From positions 1-64,000 of the forward strand of contig NZ_FRCF01000010.1 of NCBI RefSeq assembly GCF_900142805.1: a DNA stretch of 64,000 bases, written 5' to 3'. This DNA is from Lacicoccus alkaliphilus DSM 16010. Its GTDB lineage: Bacteria > Bacillota > Bacilli > Staphylococcales > Salinicoccaceae. Shown piece by piece: positions 53,049 to 61,458 of this stretch (the first letter of the stretch is position 1; each line of letters starts with the position of its first letter). The notes beneath the pieces are model-generated. The model had not been told where the DNA came from. It worked only from the letters and a program-made list of their open reading frames with translations, and made no database searches. The position numbers and the translations under genes are program-made.

Positions 53049-53291
53049 ATGCCATCACAAAAAAGTGCAGGCGTCGCAGCTGTTTTAAGCTTCTTTATCA
53101 ACGGGCTCGGACAAATATATAATGGACAATTCTTCAAAGGCATCATGCTGATCATCATCCAGGCAATCAACGGGTTCCTGATGACGGTGTTGATCGGGTA
53201 CATTTTCTTCCCGATCGTATGGTTGTATGCAGTCATAGATGCCTATAGAAGTGCCAATAAGATCAATGATAGAAACAATCGCAGATTCTGA
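53049..53291 (+). CDS. TM2-like small membrane protein
   Basis: The 80-residue protein has two hydrophobic hairpin segments with the GLGQIYNGQFFKG motif between them, typical of TM2/DUF5683-type proteins. GGGLGQ-type turns and the DAYRSAN end fit the family. Role unknown. The ATG follows AATGAGGAATATA at suitable spacing. It lies 52 nt after the exporter gene. Confidence 0.8.
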   Translation: MPSQKSAGVAAVLSFFINGLGQIYNGQFFKGIMLIIIQAINGFLMTVLIGYIFFPIVWLYAVIDAYRSANKINDRNNRRF

Positions 53292-53307
53292 TATATATTT
53301 TAAGATG

Positions 53308-53332
53308 GACCGGCGGGAGCCGGTCTTTTTTT
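53308..53332 (+). terminator. Terminator after the TM2-like gene
   Basis: GACCGGC and GCCGGTC arms (53308-53325) with a 4-base loop are followed by a run of T. Confidence 0.92.
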
Positions 53333-53387
53333 ATTGGCGGCCATCCTGCCGGCACCGCAGTAAAAGACAGGCCCATGAGGAGCGGAA

Positions 53388-53414
53388 AATAAAAAAACCG
53401 GCACATGTGCCGGT
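53388..53414 (-). terminator. Terminator of argGH
   Basis: The palindrome ACCGGCAC-AT-GTGCCGGT (53397-53414) is followed on the minus strand by seven or more T. Confidence 0.9.
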
Positions 53415-53421
53415 TCGAATA

Positions 53422-54795
53422 TTATATGAGTGTCTTTGCAAGTTCGATTTGCTGCTTCACCGCTTCGGTTGCAGTACCGCCGTAGCTGACCCGTCGGTCG
53501 ACCACGGTCTGTGGTGATAATACATCGTAGATATCTGCTTCTATCAGACTGTTCGCTTCCTTGAATTCTTCAATGGTCAAATCCTTCAAATACTGGTTGC
53601 TGTTGATGCATTTCAGCACAAGCTTACCGACGACTTCATGCGCCTCCCTGAAAGGCACATCTTTTTCCACGAGGTAATCTGCAAGTTCGGTCGCATTGGA
53701 GAAGTCTTCGTTTATCGTCTGTTCGAGTCTTTCTTCATTCACGGTCATCGTATCGATCATGCCATTCATGATCTTCAAGGCACCGCGCACTGTGGTTACA
53801 GCATCAAAAAGCCCCTCTTTGTCTTCCTGCATATCTTTATTGTATGTGAGCGGCAGTCCTTTGACCAGCATCAGCATGGACATCAAGGCACCTGTCGTAC
53901 GTCCCGTCTTTCCGCGGATGAGTTCTGCCATATCCGGATTCTTCTTCTGCGGCATCATGGAGCTGCCTGTCGTGAATGTATCGCTCAAAGTGACGAACTT
54001 CGCCTCTTCGCTCATCCAAAAGATGATTTCTTCAGAAATTCTGGACATGTGGATCATCACAAGGTTTATATTGGATAACGTTTCGATGATGTAATCCCTG
54101 TCACTCACCGCATCCATACTGTTATGGTACAGGTCGCTGAATCCGAGTGCATCCTGCGTCATTTCCCTGTCGATGTTGAAAGTCGTGCCGCTGATCGCCC
54201 CTGCGCCGAGCGGTGATACATCGATGCGTTTCAGTGCATCCTGCATGCGCGCCCTGTCCCTGTTGAACATCCAGAAGTAAGCCATCATATGATGGGAAAA
54301 CAGAATCGGCTGGGCCCTCTGCAGGTGCGTATAGCCTGGCATGATCACATGGAGGTTCTCTTCGGCGATCTTGATGATTGTTTTTTGCAGCGCTTCAATG
54401 GATTGGATGATCTCCTCGACCTGTGCTTTAACATACAGGTGCATATCCGTCGCAATCTGGTCATTTCTGCTGCGTCCGGTATGAAGCTTGCCGCCCACAG
54501 GACCGACGATTTCCGTCAATGCATGTTCGATATTCATGTGGATGTCTTCATGCGTGACATCCCAATCGATGTTGCCCTTATCAGCTTCCTCTTTCACTTT
54601 GTGGAGGCCGTCGACAATGATTTTCCTGTCTTCCTGAGTGATGATGCCGCATTCGGCAAGCATGTCAGCATGGGCGATGCTGCCCTTTATATCCAGGTCG
54701 AGAAGCACTTTATCAAAGTGGATCGATGCGTTGAATTCTTCCACCCAGTCCAGTGCCTCACCTGAAAATCTGCCGCCCCAGGCCTTCTTAGTCAT
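53422..54795 (-). CDS. argH: Argininosuccinate lyase
   Basis: ArgH splits argininosuccinate into arginine and fumarate. The 457-residue fumarase/aspartase fold has the signature [12 protein letters not shown] with the catalytic Ser, plus HTGRSRNDQ and [10 protein letters not shown]. Length normal. It overlaps argG by 8 nt and ends in a terminator. The rest of the arginine pathway is not in the window. Confidence 0.97.
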   Translation of the reverse strand: MTKKAWGGRFSGEALDWVEEFNASIHFDKVLLDLDIKGSIAHADMLAECGIITQEDRKIIVDGLHKVKEEADKGNIDWDVTHEDIHMNIEHALTEIVGPVGGKLHTGRSRNDQIATDMHLYVKAQVEEIIQSIEALQKTIIKIAEENLHVIMPGYTHLQRAQPILFSHHMMAYFWMFNRDRARMQDALKRIDVSPLGAGAISGTTFNIDREMTQDALGFSDLYHNSMDAVSDRDYIIETLSNINLVMIHMSRISEEIIFWMSEEAKFVTLSDTFTTGSSMMPQKKNPDMAELIRGKTGRTTGALMSMLMLVKGLPLTYNKDMQEDKEGLFDAVTTVRGALKIMNGMIDTMTVNEERLEQTINEDFSNATELADYLVEKDVPFREAHEVVGKLVLKCINSNQYLKDLTIEEFKEANSLIEADIYDVLSPQTVVDRRVSYGGTATEAVKQQIELAKTLI

Positions 54796-55993
54796 TGATC
54801 TTTACTCCATTATCAAGCATCGCTTTGACTTTTGTCGGCAGGCCGAAGATTTCGATGAAGCCGACGGAAGCGCCCTGGTCGAACGCATCTTCTGATGTGT
54901 AGGTCGCAAGCTTTTCGTTGTACAGGCTGTTGTCGGACTGACGGCCTGTGATGATCACGTTGCCTTTATACAGCTCGAGACGGACTTCCCCGTTCACATC
55001 TTTGGCCATATCCTTCAATGTCTTTCTGAGGGAATCGCTGAGCGGCGAGAACCATAGGCCATTATAGACCTGTTCTGTATATTTCTGCTCGATGACCGGT
55101 CTGAAATGTGCGATATCTTTTGTGAGGGTGATCGTTTCAAGGTCATGTTTTGCAGTAAGGATGACTTCAGCGCCGGGTGTTTCATAAATCTCTCTCGATT
55201 TGATGCCCACCAGCCTGTTTTCAACATGGTCGATGCGCCCGATGCCGTGTGCACCGGCAATATCATTCAGCTTGAGGATGAGGTCATCCAGCTGATAGCT
55301 CACACCATTTATTTTGGTCGGAAGACCTGCTTCAAACGTCAGTAAAATTTCTTCCGCTTCATCTTTCGCAGCTGTAGGATGGACGGTTAAGTCATATGCA
55401 TCTTCCGGCGGCTGATTCCAGGGATTTTCAAGCACACCGCACTCGTTGCTTCTGCCCCATAAGTTCTGATCGATTGAATACGGGGAGTCCAGATCCACCG
55501 GGATCGGCACATCGTTTTCTTTTGCATATGCAATTTCCTCTTCACGGCTCCATGTCCACTCCCTTACAGGCGCGAGCACTTTGATCGTAGGATCCAGCGA
55601 TTTGATTGCCACTTCAAAACGTACCTGATCATTCCCTTTGCCGGTACAGCCGTGCGCCACATAGTCTGCATCCGCATCATGTGCCACTTCAACCAGCTTC
55701 TTTGAAATCAAAGGTCTGCTGAGGGCCGACACCAATGGATATTTACCCTCATACATGGAATTACCGTAAATTGCATAACTGACGAATTCATTTGCAAACT
55801 CTTCTTTAGTATCGAGCACATAGCATTCGGATGCACCCATATCGAATGCCTTCTGCTTGATGTGATCCAGGTCCTTCCCTTCGCCGACGTCCAGGCATAA
55901 TGCAACCACTTCGAATCCTTTATCGATGAACCACTTGATCGTAACACTTGTATCCAATCCGCCTGAATAAGCCAATACCACTTTTTCACTCAT
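54788..55993 (-). CDS. argG: Argininosuccinate synthase
   Basis: ArgG joins citrulline and aspartate with ATP. The 401-residue protein has the N-type ATP-binding loop AYSGGLDTS (9-17), the [13 protein letters not shown] segment and the C-terminal tetramer helix. The ATG follows AGAGGTG. The promoter carries an ARG box, so arginine and ArgR should repress it. Confidence 0.98.
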   Translation of the reverse strand: MSEKVVLAYSGGLDTSVTIKWFIDKGFEVVALCLDVGEGKDLDHIKQKAFDMGASECYVLDTKEEFANEFVSYAIYGNSMYEGKYPLVSALSRPLISKKLVEVAHDADADYVAHGCTGKGNDQVRFEVAIKSLDPTIKVLAPVREWTWSREEEIAYAKENDVPIPVDLDSPYSIDQNLWGRSNECGVLENPWNQPPEDAYDLTVHPTAAKDEAEEILLTFEAGLPTKINGVSYQLDDLILKLNDIAGAHGIGRIDHVENRLVGIKSREIYETPGAEVILTAKHDLETITLTKDIAHFRPVIEQKYTEQVYNGLWFSPLSDSLRKTLKDMAKDVNGEVRLELYKGNVIITGRQSDNSLYNEKLATYTSEDAFDQGASVGFIEIFGLPTKVKAMLDNGVKIND

Positions 55994-56037
55994 ATATTAA
56001 GCACCTCTGTCATTTGATTTGAATCGTAATGATATAC

Positions 56038-56066
56038 ATAATATCATTATAATAATTCCTTTTCAA
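56038..56066 (-). promoter_or_regulatory. argG promoter
   Basis: TTGAAA (56066-56061) and TATTAT (56043-56038) are 17 bp apart on the minus strand, about 40 bp ahead of argG. Confidence 0.75.
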
Positions 56067-56081
56067 GTATATTTATACAAA
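56064..56081 (-). promoter_or_regulatory. ArgR/AhrC ARG box
   Basis: The minus strand reads TTTGTATAAATATACTTG, which matches the ARG box consensus TNTGNATWWWWATNCANA at all but two fixed positions. It overlaps the -35 of the argG promoter, so ArgR binding would block polymerase. Confidence 0.7.
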
Positions 56082-56169
56082 AACATTTATAATCCTGAAA
56101 GAGCGACCCATTTTCCGGTACCTGTAAATTTTTTATCCACTTTATTCGTGTTACAATTGATCTAAAGGA

Positions 56170-56739
56170 GTGGTTTATATCGAAATTTTTGGTGTGTTTG
56201 CAGGTCTTGTTGCAATCGGTATAATTTTACTGATATTCATAGCCGCATTCGGGCTCGTCAAATGGTTGCTCCAGGGGTATTTCCTTTTCAGGATAGCTGA
56301 AAGGAAGAATCTTGACATCCCTTTACTGTCATTTGTGCCTTTCGGCACATTTTATGTCGCCGGACAGGAATTTGACGGCAATGTTTTTCAAAAAGGCAGT
56401 TTCAAACCGAAACACCTCGGCCTGATTTTCGCCATCACGGGCCTCGTCGTTTATTTGCTCGGATTATCCATCGGAGACATCGCAATTTCCTACCTGCTGA
56501 TGGAATCCATCATATTCATCGGCATATTCAATGCCTACACGCGGAACATCGGCGTGGCGATATTACTGGCTTTGCTGAACATATTGACAGCCGGCATCGC
56601 AGCCATCGTCGTGCTATTCCTGTATCACCGCAAGCTGTCCCGGACATTCAATGATCCGGTCGTCCGTGAAGAGCCCGGCAATGAAGGCTACACTGACTCA
56701 GGCAAAGCGGATAATGTGGAACAGCACAGGAATATTTGA
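56170..56739 (+). CDS. Membrane protein of unknown function with odd start region
   Basis: This protein of about 189 residues has four to five hydrophobic segments and a polar, acidic C-terminus, and a PLLSFVPFGTFYVAGQ turn between helices. No family is recognised with certainty. The only standard start near the strong AAAGGAG site is the GTG at 56170, which directly abuts it; at the ideal distance of 8 nt stands an ATC codon (56179), and the next GTG is at 56194. The real start is therefore open. Terminator follows. Confidence 0.6.
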   Translation: MVYIEIFGVFAGLVAIGIILLIFIAAFGLVKWLLQGYFLFRIAERKNLDIPLLSFVPFGTFYVAGQEFDGNVFQKGSFKPKHLGLIFAITGLVVYLLGLSIGDIAISYLLMESIIFIGIFNAYTRNIGVAILLALLNILTAGIAAIVVLFLYHRKLSRTFNDPVVREEPGNEGYTDSGKADNVEQHRNI

Positions 56740-56746
56740 TTCAAAT

Positions 56747-56767
56747 GAGCCCGGTGGGCTCTTTTTT
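56747..56767 (+). terminator. Terminator
   Basis: GAGCCC and GGGCTC arms (56747-56761) with a 3-base loop are followed by six T. Confidence 0.88.
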
Positions 56768-56789
56768 ATAAGATGATTTGAAATTTGAT

Positions 56790-56814
56790 GTTTAATGATA
56801 TCTCTGATGGGAAT
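56790..56814 (+). promoter_or_regulatory. SigB-type promoter of the general stress gene
   Basis: GTTTAA (56790-56795) and GGGAAT (56809-56814) are 13 bp apart, a full match to the SigB consensus (GTTTAA-N12-15-GGGWAT). It lies about 48 bp ahead of the start codon of a general stress protein. Confidence 0.8.
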
Positions 56815-56861
56815 ATTAATATTGGATTTGATATCAAATACAATCATCGGAGGAGATAATT

Positions 56862-57215
56862 ATGGCTAAACCATTTATCAAAGGTTATAAAGACGATGAA
56901 GAGCTGCAGGATCATATAAAGAAATTAAAAACAAAAGATGTTTCCAAAGAAGACATTTATGTGATTTCACATGATGATGAACGTACGAAGCGCATTGCGA
57001 AAAACGCTGATGCCAGCATCATCGGTGCCGGGGAAATGGGCGTCACTGATGCAGTGAAGGGCACATTCACGAAAAAAGGCGACAAATTAAGAAACCAGCT
57101 TGAAAGTGTCGGTTTCTCTGAATCTGAAGCTGAGGATTATGAAGCCGAAATGGACAAAGGCACAGTGTTCCTCGTCGTCGCCAATACAGATAATGTTGAT
57201 GACATGTTAGTTTAA
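56862..57215 (+). CDS. General stress protein (YflT/GSP17M type)
   Basis: This 117-residue soluble, charged protein has the YflT/general stress protein 17M pattern: a start of the form KPFIKGYKDDEELQ, a region for a Rossmann-like half domain and an EDYEAEMDKGTVFLVV end. In Bacillus such genes belong to the SigB regulon, and a SigB promoter is visible here. The molecular role is unknown. CGGAGGAG precedes the ATG at 7 nt. Confidence 0.85.
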   Translation: MAKPFIKGYKDDEELQDHIKKLKTKDVSKEDIYVISHDDERTKRIAKNADASIIGAGEMGVTDAVKGTFTKKGDKLRNQLESVGFSESEAEDYEAEMDKGTVFLVVANTDNVDDMLV

Positions 57216-57230
57216 TAAGTTCCAATGACA

Positions 57231-57260
57231 ATGCCGGACATTCGATGTCCGGCATTTTTT
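57231..57260. terminator. Bidirectional terminator
   Basis: An 11-bp perfect stem (57231-57241 and 57245-57255) with a TCG loop and a T-run stops the stress gene and, less clearly, the converging M20 gene. Confidence 0.9.
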
Positions 57261-58366
57261 CATCTCACTTTCAAGATGGATTGGTAAATGATTTCAGCCC
57301 CGTTTTCAAGTGCATCGCGGTCGAATGTCATATTCGGATGATGCAGACCGGGCTTCAGGTCGCATCCGAGACCGATCATGGCACCCTTAAGTTCAGGGTA
57401 TTTGACCGTGTAATAATGGAAATCATCTCCGCCGCTTGTTGTGATCGGCTCCATAAGATTCTCCTCGCCAAGCGCTTTTATGATGCCCTCCTTTAAAAAC
57501 CGGATCGCCTCTTCGTTGCTCTCACTCGCGACGATGCCCGAAAACTCCTGATCTTCGATGGAGACATCGTAAAAATCCTTTACATACTCCAGTATTTTAA
57601 ACACACGATTCTTCAGGTTATCCATCTCTTCGTTCGTCTGGGCGCGGAGGTCGATGCCGCACTCGGCGATGCCCGGGATGATGTTCAGTGACTTGCCGCC
57701 CGAGATGAATTTCGTCATCTTCACCGATGACGGGATGACCGGGTTGATATGGATCTTGGAGAGCATGTTGACGATATCCGCCCCGATCTCTATGGCATTA
57801 TGATTCAAATGCGGGCGTGCCCCGTGTGCATCTTCACCCACTATCCTGAACTGGAGGGAGGCCGCCGAACCGTGCTCGATGCTCGGGGAGGCTTCACCCA
57901 TCCCCGCTTCTTCGATCGGACGGAGATGGATGCCGAACAGGTAATCAAGATCCTCGATGATCCCCTCCTCCGCAACCGCAAGTGCCCCCGTGCCGACTTC
58001 CTCCGCCGGCTGGAAGATGAACCTGACGCCCCGTGCAGCCAGCGCTTCGTGTCCTTTCAGCTTCAGCATCGCGCCGACCACCATGCCTGTATGCGCATCA
58101 TGTCCGCATGAATGGTTCGCACGTTTGACCCCGTCCACTTCCTGGTAGAGGGCATCGATATCCGCCCGCACGCCGATTTTTGGATGGTCCCCTTCAAACG
58201 CCCCCATATCGCAGTATAAGCCGGTGATGTTTTTGAATTTGACAGGGTTGAAACCTTCATTTTTCAAATAATCATATATATAATCCGTCGTCTCGTACTC
58301 CTCGTTGCTCAGCTCGGGATGTTCATGCATATGCTGGAATACTTCCAGAACCTTTTCATTAATCAT
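57260..58366 (-). CDS. M20D-family amidohydrolase (N-acyl-amino-acid hydrolase type)
   Basis: The 368-residue di-metal hydrolase has the motifs HSCGHDAHTG (metal His and Asp), PAEEVGTGA (catalytic Glu), FGIHL, and a dimerisation domain in the middle (about 165-280). M20D enzymes hydrolyse N-acetyl-, N-succinyl- or hippurate-type amides. The neighbouring divergent gene codes for an OSBS/NSAR enzyme, so N-succinyl-L-amino acids are a likely substrate class. GAGAGGATTTTTGG precedes the ATG. Confidence 0.9.
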   Translation of the reverse strand: MINEKVLEVFQHMHEHPELSNEEYETTDYIYDYLKNEGFNPVKFKNITGLYCDMGAFEGDHPKIGVRADIDALYQEVDGVKRANHSCGHDAHTGMVVGAMLKLKGHEALAARGVRFIFQPAEEVGTGALAVAEEGIIEDLDYLFGIHLRPIEEAGMGEASPSIEHGSAASLQFRIVGEDAHGARPHLNHNAIEIGADIVNMLSKIHINPVIPSSVKMTKFISGGKSLNIIPGIAECGIDLRAQTNEEMDNLKNRVFKILEYVKDFYDVSIEDQEFSGIVASESNEEAIRFLKEGIIKALGEENLMEPITTSGGDDFHYYTVKYPELKGAMIGLGCDLKPGLHHPNMTFDRDALENGAEIIYQSILKVR

Positions 58367-58552
58367 CCAAAAATCCTCTCCAAAATTATTTGTATTCTCA
58401 AACTATTATACTTAATATATACTTATGCATTTTCAAATTCAATATGGAGGGATCATCCGGCCTTCCTTTAGTGGTAATATGGTATACATTAGGGATCATT
58501 TATCTGATTGTACTCGTTGCAATGGATTTTGGCCCCGTATAGGAGGTAAAGT

Positions 58553-59692
58553 ATGAAAATCAAAGAATTCAAGCTTCATGAATTGGAAATGGAAATGAAG
58601 CATCCATTCACCACCAGTTTCGGCACCCAGACCAAAAGGCACATCACAATCGTCGAGGCGGTGAATGCGGACGGCCTTTCAGGTTTCGGCGAGTGTGTCG
58701 CCGGTGAAGACCCGCTGTACTCGGAGGAGTTCATGGACAGTGCCATGATCGCCATGAAGAAGTATTTCGCCCCAATCATCATCAAAAATGAAATCAGCCA
58801 CCCCGATGAAGTATGGGATTTGCTCGTTCCGTTCAAAAAGAACAATATGGCGAAAGCCGGCATCGAAGGTGCCGTGTGGGACCTGTATGCCAAAGAGAAT
58901 GACAGGACGCTTGCCGAAACCGTCGGCGGCCGGAAGGCGGAAGTGGATGTCGGCATCTCCTTAGGACTTGAAGATACCGATGAACTCCTCCTTGACAGGA
59001 TTCAGGAGAAAGTCGATGAAGGCTACAAGCGCATCAAGGTTAAAATAAAGCCGGGCCGTGATGTCTCAATGATCCGTAAAGTCAGGGCGGTCTTTCCCGA
59101 TATCCCGCTGATGGTCGATGCCAATTCCGCCTATACACTCGATGACACCGAGCTGCTGAAATCATTGGATGAATTCAATCTGATGATGATCGAACAGCCC
59201 CTCGCAGCCGGCGATATCGTCGATCATGCAAAGCTGCAGAAAGAAATCAAAACCCCCGTCTGCCTGGATGAGAGCATAGACAGCTACCAGGCAGCCAAAG
59301 CTGCGATTGAACTCGGCAGCTGTGAAATCATCAACGTCAAAGTCGGACGTGTCGGTGGCATCACCCAGTCGAAGAAGATACACGATCTGGCAGAACGTCA
59401 CAATATTCCACTCTGGTGCGGCGGCATGCTGGAAGCGGGTGTCGGCAGATTGCACAACATCGCGATCACCACACTCTCGAACTTCACCCTGCCGGGCGAC
59501 ACCGCAAGCTCCAGCCGCTACTGGGAAGAGGATATCATCACCCCGGAAGTGGTTGCAGAACAGGGCGTCGTCCAGGTGAGCGGAAAGCCCGGAATCGGTG
59601 CTGAAGTCGATTTCAACAAGATGAAGAAATATTTGAAGCAGACGATAACGATCACAGAAGATGATGCCCCGGATATGGTGTTCTTCGATTGA
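58553..59692 (+). CDS. menC: o-Succinylbenzoate synthase / N-succinylamino acid racemase
   Basis: The 379-residue enolase-superfamily protein has the MLE-type pattern: KVKIKPG with the catalytic Lys, VDANSAYTL, IEQPL and LDESI metal ligands, KVGRVGG with the second Lys, and CGGMLEAGVGRLHN. The type 2 OSBS/NSAR family is bifunctional in some Bacilli: menaquinone synthesis and racemisation of N-succinyl amino acids. The place beside an M20 hydrolase favours the racemase role; no men gene is near. TAGGAGG precedes the ATG. Confidence 0.88.
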   Translation: MKIKEFKLHELEMEMKHPFTTSFGTQTKRHITIVEAVNADGLSGFGECVAGEDPLYSEEFMDSAMIAMKKYFAPIIIKNEISHPDEVWDLLVPFKKNNMAKAGIEGAVWDLYAKENDRTLAETVGGRKAEVDVGISLGLEDTDELLLDRIQEKVDEGYKRIKVKIKPGRDVSMIRKVRAVFPDIPLMVDANSAYTLDDTELLKSLDEFNLMMIEQPLAAGDIVDHAKLQKEIKTPVCLDESIDSYQAAKAAIELGSCEIINVKVGRVGGITQSKKIHDLAERHNIPLWCGGMLEAGVGRLHNIAITTLSNFTLPGDTASSSRYWEEDIITPEVVAEQGVVQVSGKPGIGAEVDFNKMKKYLKQTITITEDDAPDMVFFD

Positions 59693-59708
59693 TTTTTTGG
59701 AATTCGAA

Positions 59709-59739
59709 AAAGGCATGACCCGAAGCGGGTTATGCCTTT
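59709..59739 (+). terminator. Terminator of the OSBS/NSAR gene
   Basis: A 14-bp stem (one G-U pair) with a 3-base loop is followed by a broken T-run. Confidence 0.75.
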
Positions 59740-59762
59740 AATATTTGGAAATTATGTATATG

Positions 59763-59854
59763 TGGCCGGCACCGGCCAAACGAAACCCCACTCGGCCGAT
59801 GGGGGCGGTCTATCGGCCAAACGAAGCACGGTTTGACCAATAGCACCTCCCGTC
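59763..59854. repeat. Hairpin-rich repeat element
   Basis: Within 92 bp, CGGCCAAACGAA occurs twice (about 59773 and 59813). GGCCGAT and ATCGGCC form a perfect inverted repeat around 59794-59818, and a further imperfect stem joins 59811-59821 with 59831-59841. It lies between two converging genes and codes for nothing clear. It resembles a small palindromic repeat unit rather than an ordinary terminator. Confidence 0.5.
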
Positions 59855-59868
59855 AGCTTCCCAATTCC

Positions 59869-60519
59869 TCATCCGAAAAATAATGTCCTGAGACCGAACA
59901 GGATGATGATCAGCCCCGCGCCTTTGCTGAACCAGTTTTGGAGCACGTAGGATTTCATCCATCTTTTCAGAAGATTCACGAGTTCCACGACCATCAAAAA
60001 CCAGATGATTGAAATCGCAACCAGTATCAGGGCAAGCAGTATGATCTGCTGGCTATAACCGAGTCCGGTTTCCACGTCCCCGCCCACAAACTGGGGAATG
60101 ATGGTCATATATAATATCAGCACTTTCGGATTCAACAAGTTTGCGACGAGTCCCTGCCTGAATGACTGGTTCAAGGATTTCCGGCTGACCGGGGCGCTCA
60201 AAGTATCAAAGTGCTCGAGGGACTGCCTGGGGACGAGCACGCCCGCACGCATGCTCTGTACGCCGACATATATCAGGTACAGGGCGCCTGCATATTTGAT
60301 GGCATTGAACAGGAGCGGTGAACCTGCAATGATCACCGCAAGTCCGACCACCGATATCACGAGCCAGAATAAGTGCCCTGCCATGATGCCGCCAAGTGTG
60401 ATCCTGCCGGCAAACCGGTTCAATGCGAGTGTATTCTTCATGATGATCATCATGTCTGCACCAGGCACCATCGCAAGGACCGTTACGACAATCGCATATG
60501 ATATCAGTTGTTCCAGCAC
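59869..60519 (-). CDS. LysE-family amino acid exporter
   Basis: The 216-residue membrane protein has six hydrophobic segments. The LysE/RhtB signature is present in the start, MVPGADMMIIMKNTLA, and the second half (NPKVLILYMTIIPQF). It exports lysine, homoserine, threonine or similar compounds; which one is unknown. The GTG at 60519 fits the GAGGTG site best; a GTG at 60528 is earlier. It follows the phosphoesterase gene by 18 nt and is probably co-transcribed. Confidence 0.9.
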   Translation of the reverse strand: MLEQLISYAIVVTVLAMVPGADMMIIMKNTLALNRFAGRITLGGIMAGHLFWLVISVVGLAVIIAGSPLLFNAIKYAGALYLIYVGVQSMRAGVLVPRQSLEHFDTLSAPVSRKSLNQSFRQGLVANLLNPKVLILYMTIIPQFVGGDVETGLGYSQQIILLALILVAISIIWFLMVVELVNLLKRWMKSYVLQNWFSKGAGLIIILFGLRTLFFG

Positions 60520-60537
60520 TCCACACACCTCACTTCA

Positions 60538-61377
60538 TCATTTCCTTCTCAAAGTCAGCACCACGACTTCGGGATGGTTGAAGACCCTGAATGGAAAGCG
60601 GCTGTTGCCGAGCCCCCTGCTCACCGAAACCGTCGTGCCGTACATCTTATGCATGTCTTCCGAGTACCTGGGCAGGACACCCTGATGCGGTGAATAAAGC
60701 CCGCCCACGAACGGCAGACGGATCTGGCCGCCATGGGCATGACCGGACAGCACCACATCCAGATCATACTTCGCATATATATTAATCAATTCGGGCCTGT
60801 GTGACAGCAGGACGGTGAAATCATCCGATGTGCCGTCCACTCTGTGTTTCAGCAGATTTTCGAAACGGAAGTTCACATCCATATACGTTTCGTTTCCAAG
60901 AAACCACGGGTCCGGCATGCCGATGATGTTGATGCTCTGTCCATTCCTCGTCAGTTGCACAGAAGTGTCGCTCATGTCCGCCATGTCCGACCGATCTATG
61001 TATTTCTTGAGTTTCTTCCATTTTTTATAATGGGCTTCGTGATTTCCCGTCACATAGTACACCGGTCCGATTTTCACCAGCTGTTTGATGAAGGCTTTCG
61101 AGCGCCGCAGGTTCGGGGTGCGCCTGTCGATCACATCCCCGGTCATCATGATCACATCTCCATCGGCACGGCTGATTTCATCGAGAAGATGACGTGCCCT
61201 CCAGCCAAACCAGGCATTATGATAATCTGAAACATGGATGATCCGGTGGCCGTCGAATGCTTCCGGAAGTTTTTCACTGAATAATTCACGCTCCGTCACT
61301 TGGATTTCTTTATCTTCCTTATACAGGAACCGGCTGACCGCAATCAAAAAACCTAACAGGAATGCATATTTTTTCAT
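60538..61377 (-). CDS. Metallophosphoesterase (YkuE-like)
   Basis: The 279-residue calcineurin-like enzyme has the metal motifs SDYHN, GDVID, GNHE, SHRPE and GHAHGGQ. An N-terminal hydrophobic segment (about 4-18) without a Tat twin-Arg motif suggests a membrane anchor. YkuE-type enzymes dephosphorylate lipid or wall precursors; the substrate is not known. AGAGGG precedes the ATG. Confidence 0.9.
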   Translation of the reverse strand: MKKYAFLLGFLIAVSRFLYKEDKEIQVTERELFSEKLPEAFDGHRIIHVSDYHNAWFGWRARHLLDEISRADGDVIMMTGDVIDRRTPNLRRSKAFIKQLVKIGPVYYVTGNHEAHYKKWKKLKKYIDRSDMADMSDTSVQLTRNGQSINIIGMPDPWFLGNETYMDVNFRFENLLKHRVDGTSDDFTVLLSHRPELINIYAKYDLDVVLSGHAHGGQIRLPFVGGLYSPHQGVLPRYSEDMHKMYGTTVSVSRGLGNSRFPFRVFNHPEVVVLTLRRK

Positions 61378-61428
61378 AATAAAACCCTCTGATTAAATAA
61401 TATCAATCTTACCATCATTTGCCGGATG

Positions 61429-61454
61429 ATAAAAAGCCCGTTCTCTCCGGGCTT
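61429..61454 (-). terminator. Terminator of the CNNM gene
   Basis: AAGCCCG and CGGGCTT arms (61454-61434) with a 7-base loop precede a T-run on the minus strand. Confidence 0.88.
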
Positions 61455-61458
61455 CTTA

